Shown here: piece by piece, positions 17,482 to 26,179 of the stretch
How the letters are laid out: each line of letters opens with the position of its first letter
Numbering within the stretch: the stretch's first letter is position 1
Assembly (NCBI RefSeq): GCF_019443105.1
Contig: NZ_JAHZIJ010000003.1
Span: 124,001-188,000 of the forward strand
DNA length: 64,000 nt
Direction: 5' to 3'
Source: Paenibacillus oenotherae
GTDB lineage: Bacteria; Bacillota; Bacilli; Paenibacillales; Paenibacillaceae
Notes under the pieces: model-generated
Told to the model about the DNA's origin: nothing
Database searches by the model: none
Seen by the model: only the letters and a program-made list of their open reading frames with translations
Translations under genes and position numbers: made by a program

Positions 17482-18787
17482 AGCTGCCGAACCACTGCTG
17501 GTCATTCTCGTATTCCTGCTTACAATAGCCAGCATCATATGGCGCCCCAAAGGAATTAACGAAGCTGTCCCTGCTGCAATAGGTGCTGCTGTATTACTGC
17601 TCGCAGGCATTGTGCCGCTCTCTGAACTTGGTTCTATTGTGAATAGGGTTAGCGGATCTGCCGTTACTGTACTGTGTACCTTAATCATGGCTATGATATT
17701 GGACAATATCGGCTTTTTCCGTTGGGCGTCAATTAATGTCATTACGTATGCCCGGGGCTCCGGAGTTCGATTGTTCGTAGGCGTCATCTGCCTCTGCTTC
17801 CTAATGACTCTATTCTTTAATGATTATGCCAGCATTCTTATTACGACGCCGATTATACTCCAAATCGTCAGCATGCTGCGGCTTCGAATCTACCAACAGC
17901 TTCCCTACCTTATAAGCGGGGCGTTAATTGCAATAGCGGCAAGCGCCCCTATCGGTGCCAGTCATCTGTCTACACTTCTGACGCTGCGAATCGCCGGAAT
18001 GAATCTCAATGCTTATGCTGAACTGCTGTTTATTCCCGCCATGGTCGGAATCGTCTCTATTGCTTTCATGCTCTATGTCTTCTATCATAAACAACTGCCC
18101 TCGCATATATCCACTTCCGATGGGATGTCCCCCGCTTCTTATCATATTCCGGTCGATTGGTCGCTGTTTCGGATTTGCATGATCATTGTCGTTGCCACAC
18201 GGGCTGGGTTCTTTATTGGATCCAGCTTTGGGGTGGCGATGGAATGGATTGCAATAGTCGGCGTTCTGCTCATGCTTCTGGTTCGATGGTGGAAGACTGG
18301 CCGCGGACCTAAGGATTTAGTATTCCTGGCCCCTTGGTCCATTCTCTTGTTTGCGTTCAGTATTTATGTGATTGTAGACGGCTTGCAGGGGATCGGAATA
18401 ACCCGTTATATCGCTCTGGGGCTCTCGGCGATGATGTCCTCCAACGATCTGTCCGCAGTAGTCGTGTCGGGTGGGCTGCTGACAATCTTGTCTAATTTCC
18501 TGAACAATCTTCCTGCAGCATTGATCGGTACGTTATCGCTGACGCAAATGAATCTTGAACCGCAAACATTGCAGCTCGCTTACTTAGCCAACATATTGGG
18601 AAGCGATGTAGGTGCGCTTATTACGCCTATAGGGACATTGGCATCGCTGATCTGGTTGTTCATATTGCGGCAGCATGACGTTCAGCTTTCATGGAAGGAT
18701 TACATGAAAGTGACAGTAGTCATTATTCCGGCAGGACTGCTCATTAGCCTTCTTAGTCTTTATGCATGGACGCGAATAATTGGATGA
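17474..18787 (+). CDS. ArsB/NhaD-type anion permease in the spore-coat cluster
   Basis: 437 residues from the ATG at 17474 (GAGGCGAGG about nine bases upstream). The frame is open for 53 more codons upstream but those overlap the small gene and are not hydrophobic. About eleven membrane helices are present. Conserved ion-transporter-superfamily features include the FFNDYASILITTPI segment near residue 115 and LSNFLNNLPAALIGTLSL plus GSDVGALITPIGTLASLIW in the second half, as in ArsB, NhaD and citrate permeases. No arsR or arsC regulator lies beside it. Instead the neighbours are CotB-like genes, so a role in the forespore or mother-cell membrane is a plausible inference. Substrate is unknown. 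Confidence 0.8.
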   Translation: MAEAAEPLLVILVFLLTIASIIWRPKGINEAVPAAIGAAVLLLAGIVPLSELGSIVNRVSGSAVTVLCTLIMAMILDNIGFFRWASINVITYARGSGVRLFVGVICLCFLMTLFFNDYASILITTPIILQIVSMLRLRIYQQLPYLISGALIAIAASAPIGASHLSTLLTLRIAGMNLNAYAELLFIPAMVGIVSIAFMLYVFYHKQLPSHISTSDGMSPASYHIPVDWSLFRICMIIVVATRAGFFIGSSFGVAMEWIAIVGVLLMLLVRWWKTGRGPKDLVFLAPWSILLFAFSIYVIVDGLQGIGITRYIALGLSAMMSSNDLSAVVVSGGLLTILSNFLNNLPAALIGTLSLTQMNLEPQTLQLAYLANILGSDVGALITPIGTLASLIWLFILRQHDVQLSWKDYMKVTVVIIPAGLLISLLSLYAWTRIIG

Positions 18788-18803
18788 AAGGAGGGGCGAT
18801 CGT

Positions 18804-19469
18804 ATGAAAAATAATCATCCTTTGCTGAATCAGTATATTGAAATCGAGATTTCAGGAAAAGCAGCACTAATTCGCGGCAAGCTTATTGACTGGGGACAGG
18901 ATATTCTAGTCCTTCATAATGGGTTGCAATTTCTGTACGTGCCTTTGATTCATCTGCAGCAGATGCGGCTTGCAACACAAGATTTCCAGGAAATCAACGT
19001 GCCTGAATTGCCATTCGAGCATCAGAATGAACCCATTTCGTACCGAAAGATGCTGATGAATGCCAAGGGAATGTTCTCCGAACTGTATATTACGGGCAAT
19101 CAATCGATCCATGGCTATTTGACCAGTGTAATGAATGATTTCTTTGTCTTCTACTCGCCTGTTTATCACACCGTTGTCGTCTCGCTGCATCATCTCAAAT
19201 ATTTGATCCCATACAGCCCCAATGTTACACCGTACACCCTCACACCGGAACAATTCCCATTAAAGCCGTCTCCCATGACATTGGCACGAACGTTTGACCA
19301 ACAGCTGCGCAAGCTGACCGGAGAATTCGTTATTCTTGATCTGGGCGAGAATCCGAACAAAATCGGGGTGCTCAAAAGCATCGATCAGAATATGGTCGAG
19401 CTGTCCACAGCAGGCGGCAATCCGGTATTTCTCCATTTTGATCATGTGAAGACGGTACATCTGCCATGA
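18804..19469 (+). CDS. Second CotB-like (three-module) spore protein
   Basis: 221 residues from ATG 18804, which has AAGGAGGGG seven bases upstream; a frame start at 18780 has no site. The chain shows three repeats of a small beta domain, each ending in a histidine-centred motif: LIHLQQMRL (~50), LHHLKYLIP (~137) and FDHVKTVHLP at the C terminus. This matches the H[VIL]K pattern of CotB modules. It lacks any low-complexity phospho-acceptor tail. It follows the permease by 16 bases and is probably in the same operon. The assignment as a coat or spore-associated protein is by similarity and context. Confidence 0.65.
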   Translation: MKNNHPLLNQYIEIEISGKAALIRGKLIDWGQDILVLHNGLQFLYVPLIHLQQMRLATQDFQEINVPELPFEHQNEPISYRKMLMNAKGMFSELYITGNQSIHGYLTSVMNDFFVFYSPVYHTVVVSLHHLKYLIPYSPNVTPYTLTPEQFPLKPSPMTLARTFDQQLRKLTGEFVILDLGENPNKIGVLKSIDQNMVELSTAGGNPVFLHFDHVKTVHLP

Positions 19470-19586
19470 TTCACGCCTCTCCGAGATCTTCCCTCACAAG
19501 GAAGCATCTCGAATACATAGGAACAGAACCCGAAGGACATACTACGGAAGGTTACTTAGATTGGAAAAAAGGAGGGATTTCCCCGA

Positions 19587-19811
19587 ATGATGCAGCCAAT
19601 TACCGCCAAAGAATTGGAATATGTCGTTGATTCTATTTCCAATGAGGATTTGCTGATGAAGCAGTGCGCTGTTGTCGTAGCAGCAGGCAGCAGCCCGGCA
19701 TTGAAACAAGTATGCGGACAAATGATCAGCATGCATGAGCAGCATATGCACACCCTGTTGAACTCACTTCAACAGCATCAGCAGCTTGCTCCGACACAGC
19801 CGCAGAACTAA
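19587..19811 (+). CDS. Small CotF-type spore protein (74 aa)
   Basis: 74 residues, helical, beginning MMQPITAKELEYVVDSIS, with Gln/His-rich C terminus (HQQLAPTQPQN). The helices resemble the first half of Coat F domains. AAGGAGGG lies about eleven bases before the first of two adjacent ATGs. It is followed by a 67-bp tandem repeat and then the larger CotF-type gene, so the two are likely co-expressed during sporulation. Similarity to CotF is weak on its own and strengthened by the neighbour. Confidence 0.6.
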   Translation: MMQPITAKELEYVVDSISNEDLLMKQCAVVVAAGSSPALKQVCGQMISMHEQHMHTLLNSLQQHQQLAPTQPQN

Positions 19812-19818
19812 ACTACAG

Positions 19819-19952
19819 GCGTATGCTTACGCGGCAGTTTTCTGCTTGCGCAGAAGCTGATTCATGAAGCAACGCAGAAAACAAAGCGTATGCTTACGAG
19901 GCAGTTTTCTGCACGCATAGAAGCTGCTCAGGAAGTAACGCAGAAAACTTTT
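19819..19952 (+). repeat. Two tandem 67-bp hairpin units before the CotF-type gene
   Basis: Units begin at 19819 and 19886 with GCGTATGCTTACG. Each contains GTTTTCTGC and, about 35 bases later, its complement GCAGAAAAC, so each can fold into a stem. The second stem is followed directly by TTTTAGGAGG, placing a terminator-like hairpin next to the ribosome site of the CotF-type gene. Confidence 0.85.
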
Positions 19953-19966
19953 AGGAGGTCATGAAC

Positions 19967-20422
19967 GTGCATCAACAACAGCAACAGCATATGCAAGCCA
20001 TTTCAATGCAGACGCTAATGCCGGAGAAGGATATGGCGTACACTGTTCTAGCAGATTTGAAACGGGTCGTGCGTGAATACGCTACTGCAGCTACGGAATC
20101 CAGCTGTCCTCAAACCCGCCAGATGTTCACCAATTTAATGAATAATACTTTGCGTATGCAGGGGAATTTGTTCAACGCGATGCAGCAGCAGAATATGTAT
20201 AGTGTGGCATCCCCGGCGCTGCGACAGGAAGTGGACAAGCAGATCAAGGAGCACCAGCAGGTGGTCCAACAAGCGGAGCAGCATTTGCAGCAGCTCGGTT
20301 TGAGGCAGCAAGCTTCATTCGGCGCACAGTACAACCAGCAGCAACAGCAGCCATCACAAGGGCAGTACATACAGCCCCAAGTCCCGACTCATCAGCAAAA
20401 CCAGAACCAATTTTATATGTAG
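19967..20422 (+). CDS. Coat F domain spore coat protein
   Basis: 151 residues from the GTG at 19967, chosen because AGGAGG (19953-19958) is eight bases away; the ATG at 19961 is only two bases from it. The Coat F domain spans about residues 18-90 (MPEKDMAYTVLADLKRVVRE, then SSCPQTRQMFTNLMNNT and the MQGNLFNAM helix). The C-terminal third is Gln-rich (QYNQQQQQPSQGQ). CotF-domain proteins are small helical coat proteins. A strong intrinsic terminator follows, closing the coat block. Confidence 0.82.
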   Translation: MHQQQQQHMQAISMQTLMPEKDMAYTVLADLKRVVREYATAATESSCPQTRQMFTNLMNNTLRMQGNLFNAMQQQNMYSVASPALRQEVDKQIKEHQQVVQQAEQHLQQLGLRQQASFGAQYNQQQQQPSQGQYIQPQVPTHQQNQNQFYM

Positions 20423-20463
20423 TGCCATAGAAGCGGCAAGGAACTACTCTTTCCTTGCTTCTC

Positions 20464-20495
20464 AGACTGTCGAGAAAGTCTCGACAGTCTTTTTT
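20464..20495 (+). terminator. Strong intrinsic terminator closing the coat cluster
   Basis: Perfect 12-bp stem AGACTGTCGAGA / TCTCGACAGTCT with a 3-base loop, followed by TTTTT. Confidence 0.95.
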
Positions 20496-20574
20496 AAGCT
20501 GAAGGCCAACTTGAACGCGAAGTCTACCCAATCTGGCGAGCAGCTTTACAATTTTTTCTTCTACTATTTGAATG

Positions 20575-20760
20575 CCTGCCAAAGTGCAGGCATTTTCGAG
20601 TTCTGGTCTACTGAACACCGAATACCTGCCAAAGCGCAGGAAATTCTCCGTATTTTCCTTCTATCGGGCATTTCCGCTTTCAATTCCTGCATTCTCGCAG
20701 GCTTTCTGCCACCTGAGGCCTTATTCAATCAGAATTCCTGTACTTACGCAGGATTCTTGC
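20575..20760 (+). repeat. Four-dyad dispersed element, copy B
   Basis: Dyads of form CCTGC-N6-GCAGG start at 20575, 20625, 20686 and 20737 (spacings 50, 61 and 51). It occupies the middle of the 632-base gap between the coat cluster and the metzincin gene. The rest of that gap is the terminator at 20464 and an AT-rich leader (20820-21054) with no clear promoter that I can defend. Confidence 0.85.
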
Positions 20761-21054
20761 ACTACCTGTCGTGCTGAAATCATCGCTGGCTATCGAAGTG
20801 GGACGGTTACTATAGGTTGCTTTTGAATGCTATTGGACTGGCAGCCAATATTATTAAGAATAAATATAGATTGACAGTTTTGAGAGATGGGACTACATTC
20901 TAGGGGAGGAAATATCTTCATAGATTTGCGCGGAAGTACCGAGCCGGCCTAACCATGTGCTAGCCATGTTTAGGAGGGTGAAGGTGTGCGCCGATCGAGC
21001 TGAGAGCTTCTTCAAAAAGCAGTCGAAACTCAAAATTAGGGAGTGAGGGAATTG

Positions 21055-23022
21055 ATGAGATTTGGCAAGATGGCAGCTTTAAGTATAATGTTGGTCTTGT
21101 TCATCACAACCGTATTGCCGTTGTCCTCTGCTTATGCGAATGATGGTACAGGCTTAACCGGCTATTATTACGATAATCAGGATTTCACTAACTTCAAGTT
21201 CAAGCGCACGGATGCAACGGTCAACTTCAACTGGGGAAGCGGCTCTCCCGGCACCGGTGTAGGAACGGATACTTTCTCAGTCCGATGGATAGGGGAGATC
21301 AAGCCGGAATATAGCGAGACCTACACGTTTACGACGGATACGGATGACGGCGTGCGCCTGTGGGTCAACAATCAACTGGTCGTTGACCAGTGGATCGACC
21401 AGGCGTCTACCGAGCATAGCGGCACCATATCGCTTACTGCAGGGCAGAAGTATGCGATCAAGCTGGAGTATTATGACAACGGCTTCGATGCGATAGCCAA
21501 GCTGTATTGGAGCAGCCCGTCGGTTGCGAAGAGCATCGTGCCCCAAACGAAGCTTTATCCCGAGCCAGGGATCGCGGTCACTAACTTTACGAATAGTGAG
21601 ACGATCAACTACGCGCTGCCGCTTATTCGGGGAACGCTGACGGATACGAGCGCAACCTCTCTAACACTAACCAATACTTCCTCAAGCCGAAGCACCAATG
21701 TGATGCAGGCCCAGGTTCATCAGGGGAGATTCAAGGTGTTCGCCGATCTGGTTCCGGGAGAGAACAATCTGGTGCTTCAGAGCGGCACTGAGCAGATTAA
21801 TTTCAAAGTGAACTACGAGCCCGCTACGTCAAACGCGGTGACCCGCATCTTCTGGTACGTCCCGAGTGATCTGAACACCGCTTATCAGACTCAGTATACC
21901 AACGATCCGCAAAACTATGCGGATAAGCTTAGCACCTATGCTAAAGTAATCCAGTCGTTCACGGCGGATTCCATGAACAAGCAGGGCTATGGGCGCAAGA
22001 CCATCAATCTGGAGATGAATCAGACGACAGGCAAAGTTGCTGTGCATATCCTTGCAAGTACGCATCCACTCTCCTACTATCACAATACCACTTATAACAA
22101 GAATGACCTGTATGGTGAAGTAGCATCCTTGATCCCTCAGCAATACCCTAACTCTTCCAGTAAAAATCTGACCTTTGTCGGCTTCAGCAAATATGATGCC
22201 AATATCGACTACATGTATGCGCACATTGCGCTTGGCGGCGGCGATTACGGCGTGTTTGGCGGGTCAACGGTATGGCTGTTCCCGAACAACGAAACCGAGG
22301 TACTGAGCAGGTTTGCCGACCTGAGCGCGGTGGATCCCGATTTTGTCGGAGAGCCTGCCACAACAGTGCAGAAGGCAATCTCGATCGGTTATGGCGCAGC
22401 GCTTCATGAGCTCGGCCATGCACTAGGCCTGCCGCATGAGGGCGGCAGCAATTCCATTATGTGGCGCGGCTTTGACTGGCTGCACCGCTTCTTCCTCCTG
22501 AAGGATGGCAATGGATATGTATTCGCCGAGAACGAGCTGCCCGAGTGGGATCCTGTCAGTACGGTCAAGCTGCAGTACAGCCCGTTCCTGAATGCAACCC
22601 AGCCGCCGAGAGGCCTTACAGTCGGGGGGACGATTACGGCAAGCGGTACGAATAGTCCGGCTGGCGAGCAGAAGGAGCAGGCCTTCGATCATAGTGAGGT
22701 CACCAAGTGGCTGTTGGTGAACAGCACTGGTTGGATTCAATACCAATTCGCCGGTACGGATGCCCATGCCGTTACATCGTATAAGATCAGCGCTGCGAAC
22801 GATGAGCCGGATCGGGACCCGCTGGCTTGGACGCTGTCAGGCTCCAATGACGGGACCAGTTGGACAACGGTCGATACGCGCAGCAACGAGGATTTCCTGA
22901 ACCGTTACCAAACGAACACTTATACGTTCAGCAATACGACTGCCTATAAGTACTACAAATTTGACTTCACCAACAACAGCGGAAGCCTTCTGCAGGTGGC
23001 GGAGATTCGACTGTACGAATAG
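21055..23022 (+). CDS. Secreted PA14 / metzincin metallopeptidase / discoidin-like protein
   Basis: 655 residues from ATG 21055 (TGAGGGAATTG upstream). The signal peptide is cleaved after SSAYA near residue 30. A PA14 domain spans ~36-175 (TGYYYDNQDFTNFKF ... YTFTTDTDDGVRLWVNNQLV). A middle region ends in HELGHALGLPH near residue 455, the HExxHxxGxxH zinc motif of metzincins, with a following IMWRGFD (Met-turn candidate) and HRFF. This arrangement resembles PF12044 putative metallopeptidases. Residues ~515-655 look like an F5/8 type C (discoidin) carbohydrate-binding domain ending in VAEIRLYE. PA14 and discoidin modules suggest binding to polysaccharide or glycoprotein while the peptidase acts on proteins there. 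The terminator at 23111 follows. Confidence 0.82.
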   Translation: MRFGKMAALSIMLVLFITTVLPLSSAYANDGTGLTGYYYDNQDFTNFKFKRTDATVNFNWGSGSPGTGVGTDTFSVRWIGEIKPEYSETYTFTTDTDDGVRLWVNNQLVVDQWIDQASTEHSGTISLTAGQKYAIKLEYYDNGFDAIAKLYWSSPSVAKSIVPQTKLYPEPGIAVTNFTNSETINYALPLIRGTLTDTSATSLTLTNTSSSRSTNVMQAQVHQGRFKVFADLVPGENNLVLQSGTEQINFKVNYEPATSNAVTRIFWYVPSDLNTAYQTQYTNDPQNYADKLSTYAKVIQSFTADSMNKQGYGRKTINLEMNQTTGKVAVHILASTHPLSYYHNTTYNKNDLYGEVASLIPQQYPNSSSKNLTFVGFSKYDANIDYMYAHIALGGGDYGVFGGSTVWLFPNNETEVLSRFADLSAVDPDFVGEPATTVQKAISIGYGAALHELGHALGLPHEGGSNSIMWRGFDWLHRFFLLKDGNGYVFAENELPEWDPVSTVKLQYSPFLNATQPPRGLTVGGTITASGTNSPAGEQKEQAFDHSEVTKWLLVNSTGWIQYQFAGTDAHAVTSYKISAANDEPDRDPLAWTLSGSNDGTSWTTVDTRSNEDFLNRYQTNTYTFSNTTAYKYYKFDFTNNSGSLLQVAEIRLYE

Positions 23023-23110
23023 ACTTTCGCAAGTGGGAAATGGAGGCATCTGCTAGCGGTGCTTCCTGCAAGGTGACCAACTCAGAAGCAGCAACCGGAT
23101 CGGCTCTTCT

Positions 23111-23149
23111 AATCAGTCTGTTGAGATTACTCAGCAGGCTGATTTTTGT
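23111..23149 (+). terminator. Intrinsic terminator after the metzincin gene
   Basis: AATCAGTCTGTTGAG and CTCAGCAGGCTGATT pair with a 4-base loop and end in TTTTTG. The rest of the 325-base gap to the Lrp gene shows no further structure that I can support. Confidence 0.75.
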
Positions 23150-23347
23150 TCGGAAAGGAAAGGCAGGAGTCAGTGGCGGAAGACGCTGCTGCAGCGGGAG
23201 GTGAAGCCGACTTGATTGAATCTGTCAAGGGCCACTCCCTCCCTTCTTTTCCGCTTTGCAGGAAGCTTGGATTCGTTGTAATATAGTGTCTATAACTAAA
23301 GGCGGAAAGAGCTTGATTTCGCAATGATTATCGAGGAGGGCTTGACG

Positions 23348-23839
23348 ATGACGGAACTCAAGATGAAAATACTGGAATTGCTGAAGGAGGATGCGCGGCT
23401 TAGCGCGGAGCTGATAGGTACAATGCTGGATGCCCCGGTGGCGGAAGTGAAGCAGTCGATCGCAGAGATGGAGCAGGATCATGTCATCGTTAAGTATGCG
23501 ACCGTTGTGAATTGGAGCAAGGTGGATGACGAGAAGGTGACCGCGCTTATCGAGGTTCAGATTACGCCTGAACGCGGCCGCGGCTTTGAGGGTATTGCGG
23601 AACGGATTTATTTGTATCCGGAAGTGAAGTCGGTCTATCTGATGTCCGGCGCTTACGATCTGCTAGTAGAAGTACAAGGAAAAACATTGAAGGATGTTGC
23701 CTCCTTTGTCTCGAATAAATTGTCCCCGATTGACGCCGTACTTTCAACGAAAACCTTTTTTATCTTGAAAAAATATAAGCAGGACGGCATTATTTTCGAA
23801 GAGAATGAAGACGACCACCGTCTTCTTGTCTCGCCGTAA
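23348..23839 (+). CDS. Lrp/AsnC-family transcriptional regulator (YugG-like)
   Basis: 163 residues from ATG 23348, with GAGGAGGG seven bases upstream (an upstream frame start at 23324 lacks a site). The N-terminal winged helix-turn-helix covers ~1-60 (LLKEDARLSAELIGTMLDAP ... VKQSIAEMEQ). The C-terminal RAM/effector domain covers ~65-150, with SVYLMSGAYDLLVEVQG as the typical beta-strand pair. Such proteins sense amino acids. It lies 12 bases before an aminotransferase gene, the same order as yugG-yugH in B. subtilis, so it probably regulates that operon. Confidence 0.88.
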   Translation: MTELKMKILELLKEDARLSAELIGTMLDAPVAEVKQSIAEMEQDHVIVKYATVVNWSKVDDEKVTALIEVQITPERGRGFEGIAERIYLYPEVKSVYLMSGAYDLLVEVQGKTLKDVASFVSNKLSPIDAVLSTKTFFILKKYKQDGIIFEENEDDHRLLVSP

Positions 23840-23851
23840 AGGGTGATTACA

Positions 23852-25069
23852 ATGATTAAAGACGAAGAAAAGCAGCCTGAAATATCGAACCGGCGCCAAT
23901 CTATGGCGGAATATCTTTCGCCTAAGGCGAGAGCGATTAAACCGTCCGGAATTCGTAAATTCTTTGATTTGGCAAGCGGACGCAAAGATATTATTACACT
24001 CGGTGTGGGCGAGCCTGATTTCGTGACGCCTTGGCATGTCCGGGAAGCCTGCGTGTACTCGCTGGAGATGGGGAAGACGCAGTATACATCCAATGCGGGC
24101 ATGCCGGAGCTGCGCGAGGAAATCGGCCTCTATCTGCACAATAACTTTGACGTGACCTATGATCCTGCCAAAGAAATTCTCGTAACGGTCGGGGGCAGTG
24201 AAGCGATTGATCTCGCGCTTCGCGCACTCATTACACCGGGCGATGAAATTCTTATTCCCGAGCCTTGCTATATCTCCTACTCCCCCATTACAGCATTGAG
24301 CGGCGGTGTTGCTGTAGGTGTGGAGACTTTCTCGAAGGACAACTTCAAACTGAAAGCAGAGACATTAAAGGCGGCCATTACACCACGCTCCAAAGTGCTC
24401 GTATTATGTTATCCAAGCAATCCGACAGGGGGCACGATGTCCTACGAGGATTGGCTGCCGATCGCGAAGATCGTGGAAGAGAACGATCTGATCGTTATTT
24501 CTGACGAGATCTATGCCGAGCTGTCCTACGGTGACAAGCACGTAAGCTTCGCATCCATACCGGGCATGAAGGATCGGACGATTCTCGTTAGCGGCTTCTC
24601 CAAAGCTTTTGCAATGACAGGATGGCGAATGGGCTATGCATGCGGTCACGAGGATTTGATCGCTGCGATGCTTAAAATTCACCAATTTACGGTCATGTGC
24701 GCACCGGTTATGGGGCAAGTGGCGGCACTTGAAGCACTCCGCAACGGTCTGGAAGAAAAGGACAGAATGGTGGAGTCGTATAATCAGCGGCGGAGATTGG
24801 TTGTGAGCGGATTCCGTGAGATCGGACTGGAATGCCATGAGCCGCAAGGGGCATTTTATGCTTTTCCATCCATCAAATCCACAGGGCTAAGCTCGGATCA
24901 ATTTGCAACCCGCTTGTTGAATGAGCATAGCGTGGCAGCAGTTCCGGGCGACGTATTCGGACTTGGGGGCGAAGGCTATCTGCGCTGTTCCTATGCAACA
25001 TCCGTTTCGCAATTGACGGAAGCGATTGAGCGAATGGGCGCTTTTGTACGGAAACTAAAAGGGGAATGA
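23852..25069 (+). CDS. Class I/II aminotransferase (YugH-like)
   Basis: 405 residues from ATG 23852 (TAAAGGGTG upstream); MAEYLSPKARAI eighteen codons in is an alternative start. Fold type I PLP enzyme: NPTGG near residue 190, DEIYAELSY near 222, and the PLP lysine in SGFSKAFAMTGWRMGY near 250. A C-terminal arginine in RCSYATS binds the substrate carboxylate. The sequence is of the aspartate/aromatic aminotransferase type. It forms a two-gene unit with the upstream Lrp-family regulator. Exact amino-acid specificity cannot be read from sequence. Confidence 0.87.
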   Translation: MIKDEEKQPEISNRRQSMAEYLSPKARAIKPSGIRKFFDLASGRKDIITLGVGEPDFVTPWHVREACVYSLEMGKTQYTSNAGMPELREEIGLYLHNNFDVTYDPAKEILVTVGGSEAIDLALRALITPGDEILIPEPCYISYSPITALSGGVAVGVETFSKDNFKLKAETLKAAITPRSKVLVLCYPSNPTGGTMSYEDWLPIAKIVEENDLIVISDEIYAELSYGDKHVSFASIPGMKDRTILVSGFSKAFAMTGWRMGYACGHEDLIAAMLKIHQFTVMCAPVMGQVAALEALRNGLEEKDRMVESYNQRRRLVVSGFREIGLECHEPQGAFYAFPSIKSTGLSSDQFATRLLNEHSVAAVPGDVFGLGGEGYLRCSYATSVSQLTEAIERMGAFVRKLKGE

Positions 25070-25097
25070 AAAAGATATATTCAGATTTGTTATTGTT

Positions 25098-25106
25098 TGC
25101 TATAAT
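25098..25106 (+). promoter_or_regulatory. Extended -10 promoter element before the Spo0E-like gene
   Basis: TGCTATAAT is a perfect extended -10 (TGnTATAAT) in an AT-rich stretch about 80 bases before the Spo0E-like start. No good -35 is visible, as is common for extended -10 promoters. Confidence 0.45.
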
Positions 25107-25187
25107 AATTTTAGCAAATCTTTATAATAAATCTATTGGCACAATTGTATATTTATGATTGGCTGAATTTGACGAGGAGGGATGACA

Positions 25188-25442
25188 GTGGCTTATGCGG
25201 ATAATGGTCGGACGTCTCGGGAAGAGCCGAACACCATTTCAGCAAAGCAGTTGTCTTCATCCATTAGGATATTGGAAGATGAGATTCATACATTGCGTAT
25301 TAAGATGGAACAATCGTACATGGAGGAAGCGTCGTTCAGTTCCGACATTGTCATTGACCTCAGCCGAAAGCTCGATGTGAAAATCAATGAGTATATGAAC
25401 TATATGCATCGAAAGACCAAATCGGAATATTCGGATGCTTGA
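25188..25442 (+). CDS. Spo0E-like sporulation regulatory phosphatase
   Basis: 84 residues from the GTG at 25188, seven bases after GAGGAGG; the ATG at 25182 abuts that site. The chain is two helices with the Spo0E signature: IRILEDEIHTLRIKMEQS, then VIDLSRKLDVKINEYMNYM, containing the conserved S-x3-LD with the catalytic aspartate region. Spo0E-type proteins dephosphorylate Spo0A~P and so delay sporulation. The N-terminal ~25 residues are polar and probably disordered. It stands alone between an aminotransferase gene and the cobalamin gene run. Confidence 0.82.
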   Translation: MAYADNGRTSREEPNTISAKQLSSSIRILEDEIHTLRIKMEQSYMEEASFSSDIVIDLSRKLDVKINEYMNYMHRKTKSEYSDA

Positions 25443-25482
25443 TGAGGAGTCCCTGAGAAGGGGCTTCTTCTTCTTTGGGGTG
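25443..25482 (+). terminator. Probable intrinsic terminator after the Spo0E-like gene
   Basis: GAGGAGTCCCT pairs with AGGGGCTTCTTC imperfectly and is followed by TTCTTT, directly after the stop. Confidence 0.5.
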
Positions 25483-25603
25483 TCCTTTTATGCTATATTT
25501 GAGATGGTCATGCGGATGCTGTCGAATCATTGTTGTGTGCTGCAGCCACTGTCCACCACCCGCCACGGAATATTCCGGCGGGGATGTTAAAGGAGCTGGA
25601 TGA

Positions 25604-26179
25604 ATGAAATTATATACACGTACTGGAGATAGCGGGCTAACATCGGTCAAAGGCGGACGGGTCAGCAAGGATGATATCCGCGTTGAAGCCTATGGAACGA
25701 TAGATGAGCTGAACGCATATGTCGGCCAGGCAGCTGCGGCAGCGGCTGCCACAGGTCAAATGGATGAGCTGGTGCAGGAATTAGTAGAGATCCAGCAGGA
25801 ATTGTTCGACTGCGGCTCGGATTTGGCATTTGCCGATCCGGAAGGCCGGGAATTCAAGATGACCGATGAGCCGTCCACTCGCCTTGAGCACTGGATAGAC
25901 GCGCATACGGAAGCGGCTCCTGCGATCACCCGTTTTATTCTGCCCGGAGGCAGTGAAGTATCTGCGCTGCTGCATGTATGCCGCACGGTTTGCCGGCGCG
26001 GGGAACGCCGAATCGTTACATTAGCGGCAGAGGTGGCCGTTAATAAAGAGGTGCAGAAATATATCAATCGCCTCTCTGACTACTTTTTTGCTGCCGCCAG
26101 ATCAGCTAATGCGAAGCTGGGACAGCAGGATACGGAATATGTACGGAGCGCGGAAGTGTTCCGCAAACGGGATAAATGA
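25604..26179 (+). CDS. PduO-type cob(I)alamin adenosyltransferase
   Basis: 191 residues. Transfers adenosyl from ATP to cobalamin, giving coenzyme B12. Visible family motifs are YTRTGDSGLTS near the N terminus (ATP binding), VEAYGTIDELNAYVG, RTVCRRGERRIV near residue 128, and NRLSDYFFAAAR near 153. TTAAAGGAGCTGG precedes the ATG. Its stop overlaps the next gene by ATGA, so it is translationally coupled to the pseudouridine synthase and heads a five-gene run ending at 29679. B. subtilis YvqK is the counterpart. Confidence 0.93.
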   Translation: MKLYTRTGDSGLTSVKGGRVSKDDIRVEAYGTIDELNAYVGQAAAAAAATGQMDELVQELVEIQQELFDCGSDLAFADPEGREFKMTDEPSTRLEHWIDAHTEAAPAITRFILPGGSEVSALLHVCRTVCRRGERRIVTLAAEVAVNKEVQKYINRLSDYFFAAARSANAKLGQQDTEYVRSAEVFRKRDK

